DNA of 9,483 nucleotides from the NCBI GenBank assembly GCA_009699915.1, contig WLNG01000033.1, forward strand, positions 1 to 9,483. Direction: 5' to 3'. Position numbers and translations under genes: made by a program. Below the pieces are notes generated by a model. It did not search any database, was not told the DNA's origin, and worked only from the letters and a program-made list of their open reading frames with translations. The stretch is from Actinomycetota bacterium (GTDB taxonomy: Bacteria > Actinomycetota > Thermoleophilia > Solirubrobacterales > Solirubrobacteraceae). Positions 1-4,884 of the stretch are shown here, one piece after another (position 1 is the first letter of the stretch; every line of letters begins with the position of its first letter).

Positions 1-249
1 CGTCCCGCGCTCAGCCGGGGTGAAATCGCACTCGACCTCCACGCCTCCGATATCCCAGCCCTTGCGGGTCGCGTACATCTCGATGGTCACCGCGACACAG
101 CCGGCGAGGCTGCCCGCGAGCATCTCGAGCGGGCTCGGTCCCGCATCCGCACCGCCTTCTTCCACCGGCTCGTCGAGGGTCATCTCGTGGCTGCGAATCC
201 GCACCGCGTGGCGGTAGGCGTCCTGCCGGGTGACGGTGGCTTTCATCAT
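1..249 (-). CDS. OsmC family protein (N-terminal part, cut by left edge)
   Basis: The 83 codons present read as the start of an OsmC/Ohr-type protein. Family members are cytoplasmic thiol peroxidases that reduce organic hydroperoxides, although many OsmC-like members have no assigned substrate. The stretch SPLEMLAGSLAGCVAVTIEM, residues 39-58, carries the conserved family cysteine at about residue 51. It is followed by ATRKGWDI, the usual start of the next helix and strand. The second cysteine of the family would lie beyond the window. Two adjacent ATG codons (249 and 246) could start it; neither has a Shine-Dalgarno sequence. The gene begins 10 nt after the DUF1015 stop, so the two may be co-transcribed, but a CATAAT box 9 nt upstream could give it its own leaderless start. 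Family assignment is firm; substrate is unknown. Confidence 0.88.
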   Translation of the reverse strand, partial: MMKATVTRQDAYRHAVRIRSHEMTLDEPVEEGGADAGPSPLEMLAGSLAGCVAVTIEMYATRKGWDIGGVEVECDFTPAERGT

Positions 250-258
250 CGTCGTTCG

Positions 259-264
259 ATTATG
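259..264 (-). promoter_or_regulatory. Possible -10 box for the OsmC-family gene
   Basis: On the minus strand this reads CATAAT, five of six matches to TATAAT. It overlaps the TAA stop of the DUF1015 gene. Nine bases separate it from the first ATG at 249, which would give a leaderless or near-leaderless message. No -35 was assigned. This is a weak call because it lies at a gene end where such a hexamer can arise by chance. Confidence 0.3.
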
Positions 265-1534
265 CCAAGGGGTTGAAGATGAGTCCGGTCGGGACCTTCG
301 GTGTGAAGAAGGTGGATTTCGGGGGCATGTTCACGCCGGCGGCTGCGATCTCGCCGATCTGCGCGACCGTGGCGCCGGGCAGGAAGAACGCGACGTCGTA
401 GCTGCCGGCGGTCACGAGTTCGACCGCCTCCGCATCGCTGCGGGAGTAGCCCAGGCCACGGAAGTGCGAGATGTCGTCCTCGCTGAGACCGAGCGGGCCG
501 GTCAGGATCAGCGCCTCGACGATCGCCGTGTCCAGGCGCCGGTACGGCGCGGGGAAGTCCGCGAGCGCGCGGTCGGCGATCGCCTGATCGCGGAGCGTCA
601 GCCGATAGGCCTTGCCTGTCGAGCCATCGAGGTAGCCGAGTTCCAGAAGCCCGTCGGTCTGCCGCGGCGGGAGCTCCGCCGTCGAGGCGAGCTCGGTGAT
701 CTCGAAGGCCTCGTGGAGCGCGGCGTCCAGGCGCCCGCGACGGTCCTCGTCGCCTGCAAGCCCGTTGATGAGGCGGTGCGTCGGGAAGACGGTGAGTCCC
801 GGGTCGTCGAGCGCGACGAGTTGCATCAGAACGTAACGGTGGTCGCCCTCACCGCCGATCTCGTCGGCGTAGACGCGCGCGGTCTCGTAGCGATGGTGCC
901 CGTCCGCGATCAGCAGCTCCGCCGGGGCCAAGGCGCTGGCCACGGCATCGAGCGCTGCGGGGTCGGCGATGCGCCACAGCCGGTTGCGCGTCCCGTCCGC
1001 GTCGGTCTGCTCGCCGTCGGGCGCGTCCGTGACATGGCTGGCGATCGCCGCCCAGGCTGCGCCGGCCGGGTCGCTGTACAGCGAGAAGATCGGCGAAAGG
1101 TTGGCCTGCGTCGCGCGGGTCAGACGCAGGCGGTCCTCCTTCGGGCCGGGGTGCGTGCGCTCATGCGGACGGATCCGGCCAGGGCCGTAGTCCTCCACCC
1201 GCACGCGGGCGAGGAACCCGCGCCGGATGCGCGTGACGCCGTCGGGACCGGCGTACTCCTGGGTGAGCGCCCAGATCGCCGGCTGCGGATCGCGTACCAC
1301 GGCGCCCGAATCGCGCCACTGGCCGAGGATGCGCGCGGCTGCAGCGTACGGGTCGCCGCCGGGCTCGTCCGGCTCCGGCAGGTCGATGTTCACGACGTTG
1401 TACGGCGAGAGCGCGGCGAGGCGGCCGCGCTGCTCGGGGTCGATCACGTCGTACGGAGGTGAGAGCACGTTCCCGAGCGGACCGGTGACGCTTTGGTCGT
1501 AGTGGAGGGCCCGGAGGGGCTGGACGTCGGCCAT
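260..1534 (-). CDS. DUF1015 family protein
   Basis: This 424-residue protein matches the DUF1015 family (PF06245). The family is widespread in bacteria and archaea, often near amino-acid genes, and its biochemical role is not established. Visible hallmarks are an N-terminal SPPYDVI (about 25-31), RPHERTHPGPKEDRL (about 122-136), LLIADGHHRYETA with the DGHHR core at about 211-215, FPTHRLI (about 250-256), and the C-terminal FFTPKVPTGLIFNP. Length is normal for the family. The frame stays open to 1672, but I place the start at the ATG at 1534. The family-like sequence begins there (MADVQPLRAL), the 46 upstream residues look like non-coding translation, and a TAGCTT box sits 7 nt before that ATG. 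The secreted-protein gene ends 47 nt upstream on the same strand and the OsmC gene begins 10 nt downstream. Confidence 0.93.
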   Translation of the reverse strand: MADVQPLRALHYDQSVTGPLGNVLSPPYDVIDPEQRGRLAALSPYNVVNIDLPEPDEPGGDPYAAAARILGQWRDSGAVVRDPQPAIWALTQEYAGPDGVTRIRRGFLARVRVEDYGPGRIRPHERTHPGPKEDRLRLTRATQANLSPIFSLYSDPAGAAWAAIASHVTDAPDGEQTDADGTRNRLWRIADPAALDAVASALAPAELLIADGHHRYETARVYADEIGGEGDHRYVLMQLVALDDPGLTVFPTHRLINGLAGDEDRRGRLDAALHEAFEITELASTAELPPRQTDGLLELGYLDGSTGKAYRLTLRDQAIADRALADFPAPYRRLDTAIVEALILTGPLGLSEDDISHFRGLGYSRSDAEAVELVTAGSYDVAFFLPGATVAQIGEIAAAGVNMPPKSTFFTPKVPTGLIFNPLA

Positions 1535-1541
1535 CTCATGG

Positions 1542-1547
1542 AAGCTA
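1542..1547 (-). promoter_or_regulatory. Candidate -10 box, leaderless start of the DUF1015 gene
   Basis: The minus strand reads TAGCTT, fitting TANNNT, and 7 nt separate it from the ATG at 1534. The transcript would begin at or next to the start codon. There is no good Shine-Dalgarno sequence ahead of this ATG, which agrees with a leaderless message. No -35 was identified. Confidence 0.45.
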
Positions 1548-1581
1548 GAGGGCGCCGCGGATCGCTGCCTGCACCGTGCAT

Positions 1582-2214
1582 CTACTGCGTGAGGTATGAG
1601 CGTTGCTGGGCGGTGGCGAGGAGGTCGCCGATCTGCGGGCCGAGGGTCTCCCTGTAGGTGCCCGAGTGGCACTCGGTCCCGGGGAGCTGACGAGCCGTCA
1701 CCCGGATCTCGGTCCAGAGGACCTGGCCCGCTGGCAGGACCCCCGGCGCGCTCCAGGCACGCCGCGTGCGCGCTGCAGTGATGCTGATCCCGGAGGCAAC
1801 TGGCCGCGTGACCCTCCAGGCTGACTCGCCCTGGGCCGAGCCGCGGCTGTCGCGCACGCCGGCATCAAGGACGCGTGCCCCGGTCTGCGGGAGCTCTGCT
1901 GCAAGGCGCTCCGCGGCCCCGGGTGTCCCCGGGCCCGAGAGTGCGCGTGTGGAGACTCTCACGCGGTAGCGGCAGCTGCGCGCACCGGTCGTCCAGGAGC
2001 GCGACGAGGAGGAGGTCCGGTGCCAGGAGCTTGGAACGAGCAGCGAGATGCTCGCGTGATAGGTGAGGCTCGAGATGCCGAGGACGCCGGTGTTCTGCCG
2101 GATCGGTACGCGGATGGCGCCGGTGCTCGCCGCGGCGCCCGCGGGGGCACAGGCTGCAATGAGCACGCCGCACATTCCGAGCGTGGGCAGAAGCGTTCGC
2201 ATGCGAGCAGACAT
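1582..2214 (-). CDS. Secreted protein of unknown function
   Basis: This is a 210-residue protein I do not recognise. It starts with a clear export signal: basic MSARMR, then a hydrophobic stretch LLPTLGMCGVLIAAC, then an Ala/Gly-rich segment. The signal could be cut by signal peptidase I after the Ala-rich part, or lipidated at the cysteine of IAAC, which resembles a lipobox. The mature part is rich in Arg, Ser and Thr, has alternating segments such as RSCRYRVRVSTRAL and QVLWTEIRVTARQL, and keeps two cysteines (SCRY and TECHS). These segments suggest a beta-rich fold. The start is uncertain: GTG at 2238, ATG at 2214 and ATG at 2202 are all in frame. I chose 2214 because a GGGG run lies about 10 nt upstream and it supplies two positive charges. 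The gene diverges from tRNA-Pro. Confidence 0.62.
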   Translation of the reverse strand: MSARMRTLLPTLGMCGVLIAACAPAGAAASTGAIRVPIRQNTGVLGISSLTYHASISLLVPSSWHRTSSSSRSWTTGARSCRYRVRVSTRALSGPGTPGAAERLAAELPQTGARVLDAGVRDSRGSAQGESAWRVTRPVASGISITAARTRRAWSAPGVLPAGQVLWTEIRVTARQLPGTECHSGTYRETLGPQIGDLLATAQQRSYLTQ

Positions 2215-2269
2215 ACCCAGAGAACCCCACAGCGCCACCCGGGTTTCGCGGCGGACCGGCTCGGCGGCG

Positions 2270-2275
2270 TACCAT
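2270..2275 (+). promoter_or_regulatory. Candidate -10 box of tRNA-Pro
   Basis: TACCAT lies 9 nt before the first base of tRNA-Pro and fits TANNNT at the right distance for transcription to begin at or just before the mature 5' end. I could not identify a convincing -35 hexamer. Confidence 0.45.
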
Positions 2276-2284
2276 CGGGTCCTT

Positions 2285-2358
2285 CGGGGCGTGGCGCAGC
2301 CTGGTAGCGCACCTGCTTTGGGAGCAGGGGGTCGCCGGTTCGAATCCGGCCGCCCCGA
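2285..2358 (+). tRNA. tRNA-Pro, anticodon TGG
   Basis: A complete 74-nt cloverleaf folds by eye. The acceptor arms CGGGGCG and CGCCCCG pair perfectly. The D arm is GCGC/GCGC around the CTGGTA loop. The anticodon stem CCTGC/GCAGG encloses TTTGGGA, giving anticodon TGG. The T arm is GCCGG-TTCGAAT-CCGGC, with discriminator A. CCA is not encoded, so it must be added by nucleotidyltransferase. This species reads CCA and, by wobble, other Pro codons. It faces away from the secreted-protein gene. Confidence 0.98.
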
Positions 2359-2392
2359 TCGCTGGCCCGGCTCGTGATGCCTCGCGCACGAC

Positions 2393-2412
2393 GCCGGGCT
2401 TCACAAGCCGGG
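2393..2412 (+). terminator. Hairpin after tRNA-Pro, possible terminator
   Basis: GCCGGGCTT-cac-AAGCCGGG forms a GC-rich hairpin with a 3-nt loop and one bulged or mismatched G. It sits about 35 nt after the tRNA and ends directly at the TACCCT box of the next gene. There is no T-run after it, so it would be a non-canonical terminator, as is common in GC-rich actinobacteria. It may separate tRNA-Pro transcription from the next promoter. Confidence 0.4.
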
Positions 2413-2418
2413 TACCCT
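2413..2418 (+). promoter_or_regulatory. Candidate -10 box of the repeat-protein/RDD operon
   Basis: TACCCT fits TANNNT and lies 9 nt before the ATG at 2428. The gap CGCCGGACG has no Shine-Dalgarno sequence, so a leaderless message is the simplest reading. The box follows directly on a hairpin. Confidence 0.45.
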
Positions 2419-2427
2419 CGCCGGACG

Positions 2428-3108
2428 ATGACCGACGTCCGTCCTGAGACCGGTTCGCTCTGGGTCGAGATCATCACGGTCGACGCCCCGCAGCCGGCAG
2501 GCCGGATTCCCCGCCCGGTCGCCGTGGCCGGCGAGGCGACACTCGGAGCTGCCGTCGGCGCCGCGCGGCTCGGCGTCGCTGCCGGGCTGCTCGGATGGCG
2601 CGCTGCCGGATCGGCCGGGCGCGCTCTTGGCGCCCTGCCCGGGGTTGCGACGGCCGGCCGCATGGCTGAGGCGGCGGTCGAGCCGCTCGCGCAGGACGGG
2701 CGGCGCATCCGCGGGGATGTCTCTCGGGCCTCCGTCGAGGCGCTGCAGGCCGCACTTGAGACCATCGTCACGCGCGTGCTGCTCGTAACCGACGTCGATG
2801 CGATCGTGCGCCGGGTCGATGTCGACGCGATCATCGACCGGATCGACGTCAATGACATCATCGATCGGATCGATATCGAGGCGATCGTCGAGGAGACCCG
2901 CCTCGGCACGATCGTCGCCCGTTCGACGAGCGGTTTTGCGAGCGAGGCGCTGGATGCCGCCCGAGAGCAGACCGCGACGGTGGACGGGCTCGCCATCCGG
3001 ATCGTGAACCGGCTGCTGCGACGCGAAGAAGCCGACCTCCCACTGGGCCCACCGCTGCTTTTCGGGAACGACGTGCCCGACTCCGCGAACGAGGACGGGG
3101 ACGGATGA
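2428..3108 (+). CDS. Protein with four tandem 9-residue DVDAI repeats, partner of RDD protein
   Basis: This 226-residue protein has no signal peptide that I trust. Residues 30-90 are Ala/Gly-rich and partly hydrophobic (GAAVGAARLGVAAGLLGWRAA), which could dip into or associate with a membrane. Residues 122-157 hold four 9-residue units: DVDAIVRRV, DVDAIIDRI, DVNDIIDRI and DIEAIVEET. The tail is acidic (ANEDGDG). Similar DxDALLxRVD-type repeats occur in actinobacterial proteins next to, or fused with, RDD-domain membrane proteins; no molecular function is known to me. The frame is open from a GTG at 2374. I chose the ATG at 2428 because the upstream codons cover a hairpin and a TACCCT box suited to a leaderless start there. 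Its stop overlaps the RDD start as ATGA, so translation is probably coupled. Confidence 0.85.
   Translation: MTDVRPETGSLWVEIITVDAPQPAGRIPRPVAVAGEATLGAAVGAARLGVAAGLLGWRAAGSAGRALGALPGVATAGRMAEAAVEPLAQDGRRIRGDVSRASVEALQAALETIVTRVLLVTDVDAIVRRVDVDAIIDRIDVNDIIDRIDIEAIVEETRLGTIVARSTSGFASEALDAAREQTATVDGLAIRIVNRLLRREEADLPLGPPLLFGNDVPDSANEDGDG
2791..2898 (+). repeat. Four tandem 27-bp coding repeats
   Basis: Four in-frame units of 27 bp encode the consensus D-[VI]-[DNE]-[AD]-I-[IV]-x-x-[IV]. The third unit ends at the same DRI as the second and the fourth is the most diverged, ending EET. The protein pattern is kept better than the DNA, since both Asp codons and several Ile/Val codons vary between units. 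That suggests old duplication under selection, not recent slippage. Confidence 0.85.
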
Positions 3109-3668
3109 GCCCGGACGGGCAGGAGCCGCGCCGCAGGAGGGCGGGCGGGCGCCATCTGCAAGGCCGTTATGCCGGTCCGGTCAGCAGGCTGCTCGCCTGG
3201 GGCGCCGACCTGCTGATCATCTCGGCGGTCTACGCGGCTGCGCTCGCACTGCTGCGCTTCGGCATCGACGCAGCCACGCCCTGGAAGCTGACATTCACCC
3301 ATCACGAGGGCTGGGCCGCGCTCGCGTCGCTCGTCTGGGCTGCGATCTACCTCGCCAACTCGTGGGTCGTCTTCGGCCGCTCGCCGGGGATGTCGCTGCT
3401 CGGGCTGCGGATCGTGCGCGCCGATGGATCTCCGCTCGACCGCAACCATGCGCTGCGACGCCTGATCTGCTTCCCGCTGGGCTTCCTGACCTTCGGGATC
3501 GGTTTCCTCGGGATCGTCTTCGGTCGCACTCGGCAGGCGCTCTACGACCAGCTCGCCGACACTGCCGTGGTCTACGACTGGGATGCGGAGGCGGCGCGAC
3601 TGCGCACGCTGGCGCACGCGGGAGCCCGCCGCCGCGAGGACCGGCGGGGGCTCCCGGACGGCGACTAG
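3105..3668 (+). CDS. RDD family membrane protein
   Basis: This is a 187-residue integral membrane protein of the RDD family (PF06271), whose function is generally unknown; some members have been linked to ion or solute exchange. Hallmarks are an Arg and an Asp at the first membrane helix (R28, D35 in RLLAWGADLL), then SPGMSLLGLRIV (about 93-104), and the closing LYDQLADTAVVYD (about 146-158) with its conserved Asp residues. Three hydrophobic segments lie near 29-50, 69-89 and 119-140. Both tails are basic. The start overlaps the stop of the repeat protein by 4 nt (ATGA), and a purine-rich GAGGACGGGGACGG stretch ahead of it can act as Shine-Dalgarno, so it is translated from the operon message. 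Its TAG stop lies in a CTAG that also holds the stop of the opposing gene. Confidence 0.93.
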   Translation: MSPDGQEPRRRRAGGRHLQGRYAGPVSRLLAWGADLLIISAVYAAALALLRFGIDAATPWKLTFTHHEGWAALASLVWAAIYLANSWVVFGRSPGMSLLGLRIVRADGSPLDRNHALRRLICFPLGFLTFGIGFLGIVFGRTRQALYDQLADTAVVYDWDAEAARLRTLAHAGARRREDRRGLPDGD

Positions 3669-4009
3669 CGGGACGAGCTTCCTGGCTGCGGCGGCTGCGC
3701 CACGGTCGGCGCCTCCGAGGGGATCGTGGCGGTCTGAGCCGGTGCGGCGATGGGACTGCGGCGGCGCAGCTCGCGCAGCAGCAGCACGGCGAGGACGACG
3801 AGCGCGATCAGCAGTGCCAGCGCGACCGAGGAGACGATCCAGAAGGATGCCTCGCTGACCCCGTGGCCGCCCATGTGACCGCCGAACCCGCGCGGCCCGA
3901 ATTCGCCTTGACGCGGACCACCCTGAGGCGGACCGCCCTGACCGCCGAAGCGGCCCTGCATGCCCTGGATGGCTTGCATGCCGCCCTGGGCAAAGGGAAT
4001 GAGTGACAT
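3665..4009 (-). CDS. Small Gly/Gln-rich single-span membrane protein
   Basis: This 114-residue protein belongs to no family I recognise. Residues 9-50 are rich in Gly, Gln, Pro, Met and His (GGQGGPPQGGPRQG, then GGHMGGHG) and look disordered. Residues 56-78 form one strong hydrophobic helix (FWIVSSVALALLIALVVLAVLLL), followed by basic RELRRR. A Pro/Ala/Ser/Thr tail ends the protein. By the positive-inside rule the Gly-rich part would face outward. The Met/His content could bind metal, but that is speculation. The ATG at 4009 is preceded by AGGAG with an 8-nt spacer, the best Shine-Dalgarno in the window, so I prefer it to the upstream in-frame start at 4072. The gene overlaps the RDD gene tail to tail by 4 nt. 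Confidence 0.75.
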   Translation of the reverse strand: MSLIPFAQGGMQAIQGMQGRFGGQGGPPQGGPRQGEFGPRGFGGHMGGHGVSEASFWIVSSVALALLIALVVLAVLLLRELRRRSPIAAPAQTATIPSEAPTVAQPPQPGSSSR

Positions 4010-4017
4010 CGGAACGA

Positions 4018-4041
4018 CTCCTGACGTGGGGAGAGTGACGT
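4018..4041 (-). promoter_or_regulatory. Shine-Dalgarno and paired ACGTCA sites upstream of the Gly-rich protein
   Basis: On the minus strand AGGAG (4022-4018) precedes the ATG at 4009 by 8 nt. Just upstream, ACGTCA occurs twice (4041-4036 and 4027-4022), 14 bp apart. The upstream copy overlaps TACGTC (4042-4037), a possible though imperfect -10. The paired sites could be a direct-repeat operator or chance; the ribosome site is the firm part. Confidence 0.45.
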
Positions 4042-4089
4042 ACCCGAGGATCCTGCGGCCCAATGAGAGCACTCTGAGAACCGCGGCAG

Positions 4090-4163
4090 TGCCCCCGCGA
4101 GGACTCGAACCTCGAACCTGCCGGGTAGAAGCCGGCTGCTCTATCCAGTTGAGCTACGGGGGC
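4090..4163 (-). tRNA. tRNA-Arg, anticodon TCT
   Basis: On the minus strand a complete 74-nt cloverleaf is seen. The acceptor pairs GCCCCCG with CGGGGGC. The D arm is GCTC/GAGC. The anticodon stem GCCGG/CCGGC encloses CTTCTAC, giving TCT. The T arm is CGAGG-TTCGAGT-CCTCG, with discriminator A and no encoded CCA. It reads AGA and AGG, codons expected to be rare in this GC-rich genome. It begins 29 nt after the SRPBCC stop on the same strand and I see no TANNNT box between them, so it may be processed from that gene's transcript. Confidence 0.97.
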
Positions 4164-4192
4164 GTGCGCGCGGATCGTCGCAGGTGAGCGGG

Positions 4193-4636
4193 TCAGCCGC
4201 GAGCGCGCAGGTGTGCCGCGAGCCCGTCGAGTGCGCCGGTGAGGATCCGCTCGCGCACGCGCTCCTCGACCGGCCCTCGCAGGAGCAGCCCGAGCCGCAT
4301 GCCGGGGTCGACGCGGATGCGATGAGTCACCGCTGTCCCGTCGCCGACGGGGTGCAGGAGGAAGCTTGCGGCCATCGCCTTCATGTCGCCTGCGCTGCGA
4401 GTGACCTCAAGCGATGTGTGCTCCTCGTAGGCGAGACGGAGCTCGGTGCGCAGAGCGCCCGCCGGAGTCGGGTGCTCGCAGCGGGCCTGTGAGACCCGTC
4501 CCTGCGGGTCGCGCACGACCACCTCGACGGCGGCGAAGAACGGATGCCAGGCGGGGTAGCCGGCGAGGTCGCCGATCACGGCCCACACGTCCGCGGCCGC
4601 CGCCGGGATCGTGACCGTCCTCTCACCCTCGAGCAT
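4193..4636 (-). CDS. SRPBCC (START/polyketide cyclase-like) family protein
   Basis: This 147-residue protein has the SRPBCC helix-grip pattern. An N-terminal strand TVTIPAAAADVWAVI leads into the GDLAGYPAWHPFF segment, which is the usual family signature of a V-W-x-V-I-x-D-hydrophobic turn followed by W(H)P. Antiparallel strands follow (AVEVVVRD, LRTELRLAYEEHTSLEVTRS, GTAVTHRIRVDP), and a long C-terminal helix ends the fold. Such proteins bind small hydrophobic ligands in a cavity; the ligand here cannot be told from sequence. It is cytoplasmic, with no signal peptide. The ATG at 4636 lies 8 nt from a TACGCT box and has no Shine-Dalgarno sequence, pointing to a leaderless message. It diverges from copZ, with only 26 bp between the start codons, and tRNA-Arg lies just downstream. 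Confidence 0.88.
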   Translation of the reverse strand: MLEGERTVTIPAAAADVWAVIGDLAGYPAWHPFFAAVEVVVRDPQGRVSQARCEHPTPAGALRTELRLAYEEHTSLEVTRSAGDMKAMAASFLLHPVGDGTAVTHRIRVDPGMRLGLLLRGPVEERVRERILTGALDGLAAHLRARG

Positions 4637-4644
4637 GCGGCCGC

Positions 4645-4654
4645 AGCGTAGCCT
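4645..4654. promoter_or_regulatory. Symmetric bidirectional promoter core between SRPBCC gene and copZ
   Basis: The plus strand reads AGCGTAGCCT, an AnnnTAnnnT element. It holds TAGCCT (4649-4654) reading right and TACGCT (4650-4645) reading left, sharing the central TA. Exactly 8 nt separate each box from its start codon: the ATG at 4663 on plus and the ATG at 4636 on minus. Neither gap contains a Shine-Dalgarno sequence. Symmetric -10 elements that drive divergent transcription are known in bacteria. Activity here is inferred from position and sequence only. Confidence 0.5.
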
Positions 4655-4662
4655 GTGTCGTG

Positions 4663-4875
4663 ATGACCGAAAGCGAAGGCCACCTGACGTACAGCGTCCC
4701 CGACGTGAGCTGCGGCCACTGCCGGGCCGCCATCACCGAGCAGGTGACGCGCGTCCCCGGCGTCGAGCGCGTCGACGTCGATCTCGACGCGCGCCGCGTG
4801 GACGTTCACGGCAGGGATCTCGACGACGCGCTCGTGCGCGCCGCGATCGATGAGGCCGGATACGACGTCGCCTGA
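4663..4875 (+). CDS. copZ: CopZ-like copper chaperone, single HMA domain
   Basis: This is a 70-residue cytosolic heavy-metal-associated domain with the beta-alpha-beta-beta-alpha-beta pattern. The metal loop reads DVSCGHC with Cys17 and Cys20; the Met usual two residues before the first Cys is Val here. A VPGVERVDVDLDARRVDVHG stretch follows (about residues 32-51), then a helix and the closing GYDVA. Such proteins bind Cu(I) and pass it to a Cu+-ATPase. It lies 9 nt upstream of copA on the same strand, so the two are surely co-transcribed and partners. A GTG at 4660 is directly before the ATG at 4663. I chose ATG because an 8-nt gap from TAGCCT matches the other leaderless starts. No copper regulator such as CsoR or CueR is in the window. 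Confidence 0.9.
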   Translation: MTESEGHLTYSVPDVSCGHCRAAITEQVTRVPGVERVDVDLDARRVDVHGRDLDDALVRAAIDEAGYDVA

Positions 4876-4884
4876 GGCGGCTGC

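Noticed and set aside
230..1462. Long open frame on the plus strand opposite the DUF1015 gene
   Set aside because: It is antisense to a clearly conserved protein, its translation is Arg/Val/Gly-rich without domains, and long shadow frames are normal at this GC content.
2791..2898. Regular 27-bp repeats as a possible CRISPR or satellite
   Set aside because: They are in-frame, contiguous without spacers, and encode a conserved 9-residue protein pattern.
1959..3617. 552-codon frame on the minus strand across tRNA-Pro and the repeat-protein/RDD operon
   Set aside because: It runs through a tRNA and opposes two well-supported genes, and its translation is Arg/Ser/Pro-rich low complexity.
4062..4082. 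AGAGCACTCT inverted repeat between tRNA-Arg and the Gly-rich gene
   Set aside because: Only 4-bp arms with a 2-nt centre, within chance expectation and with no clear role.
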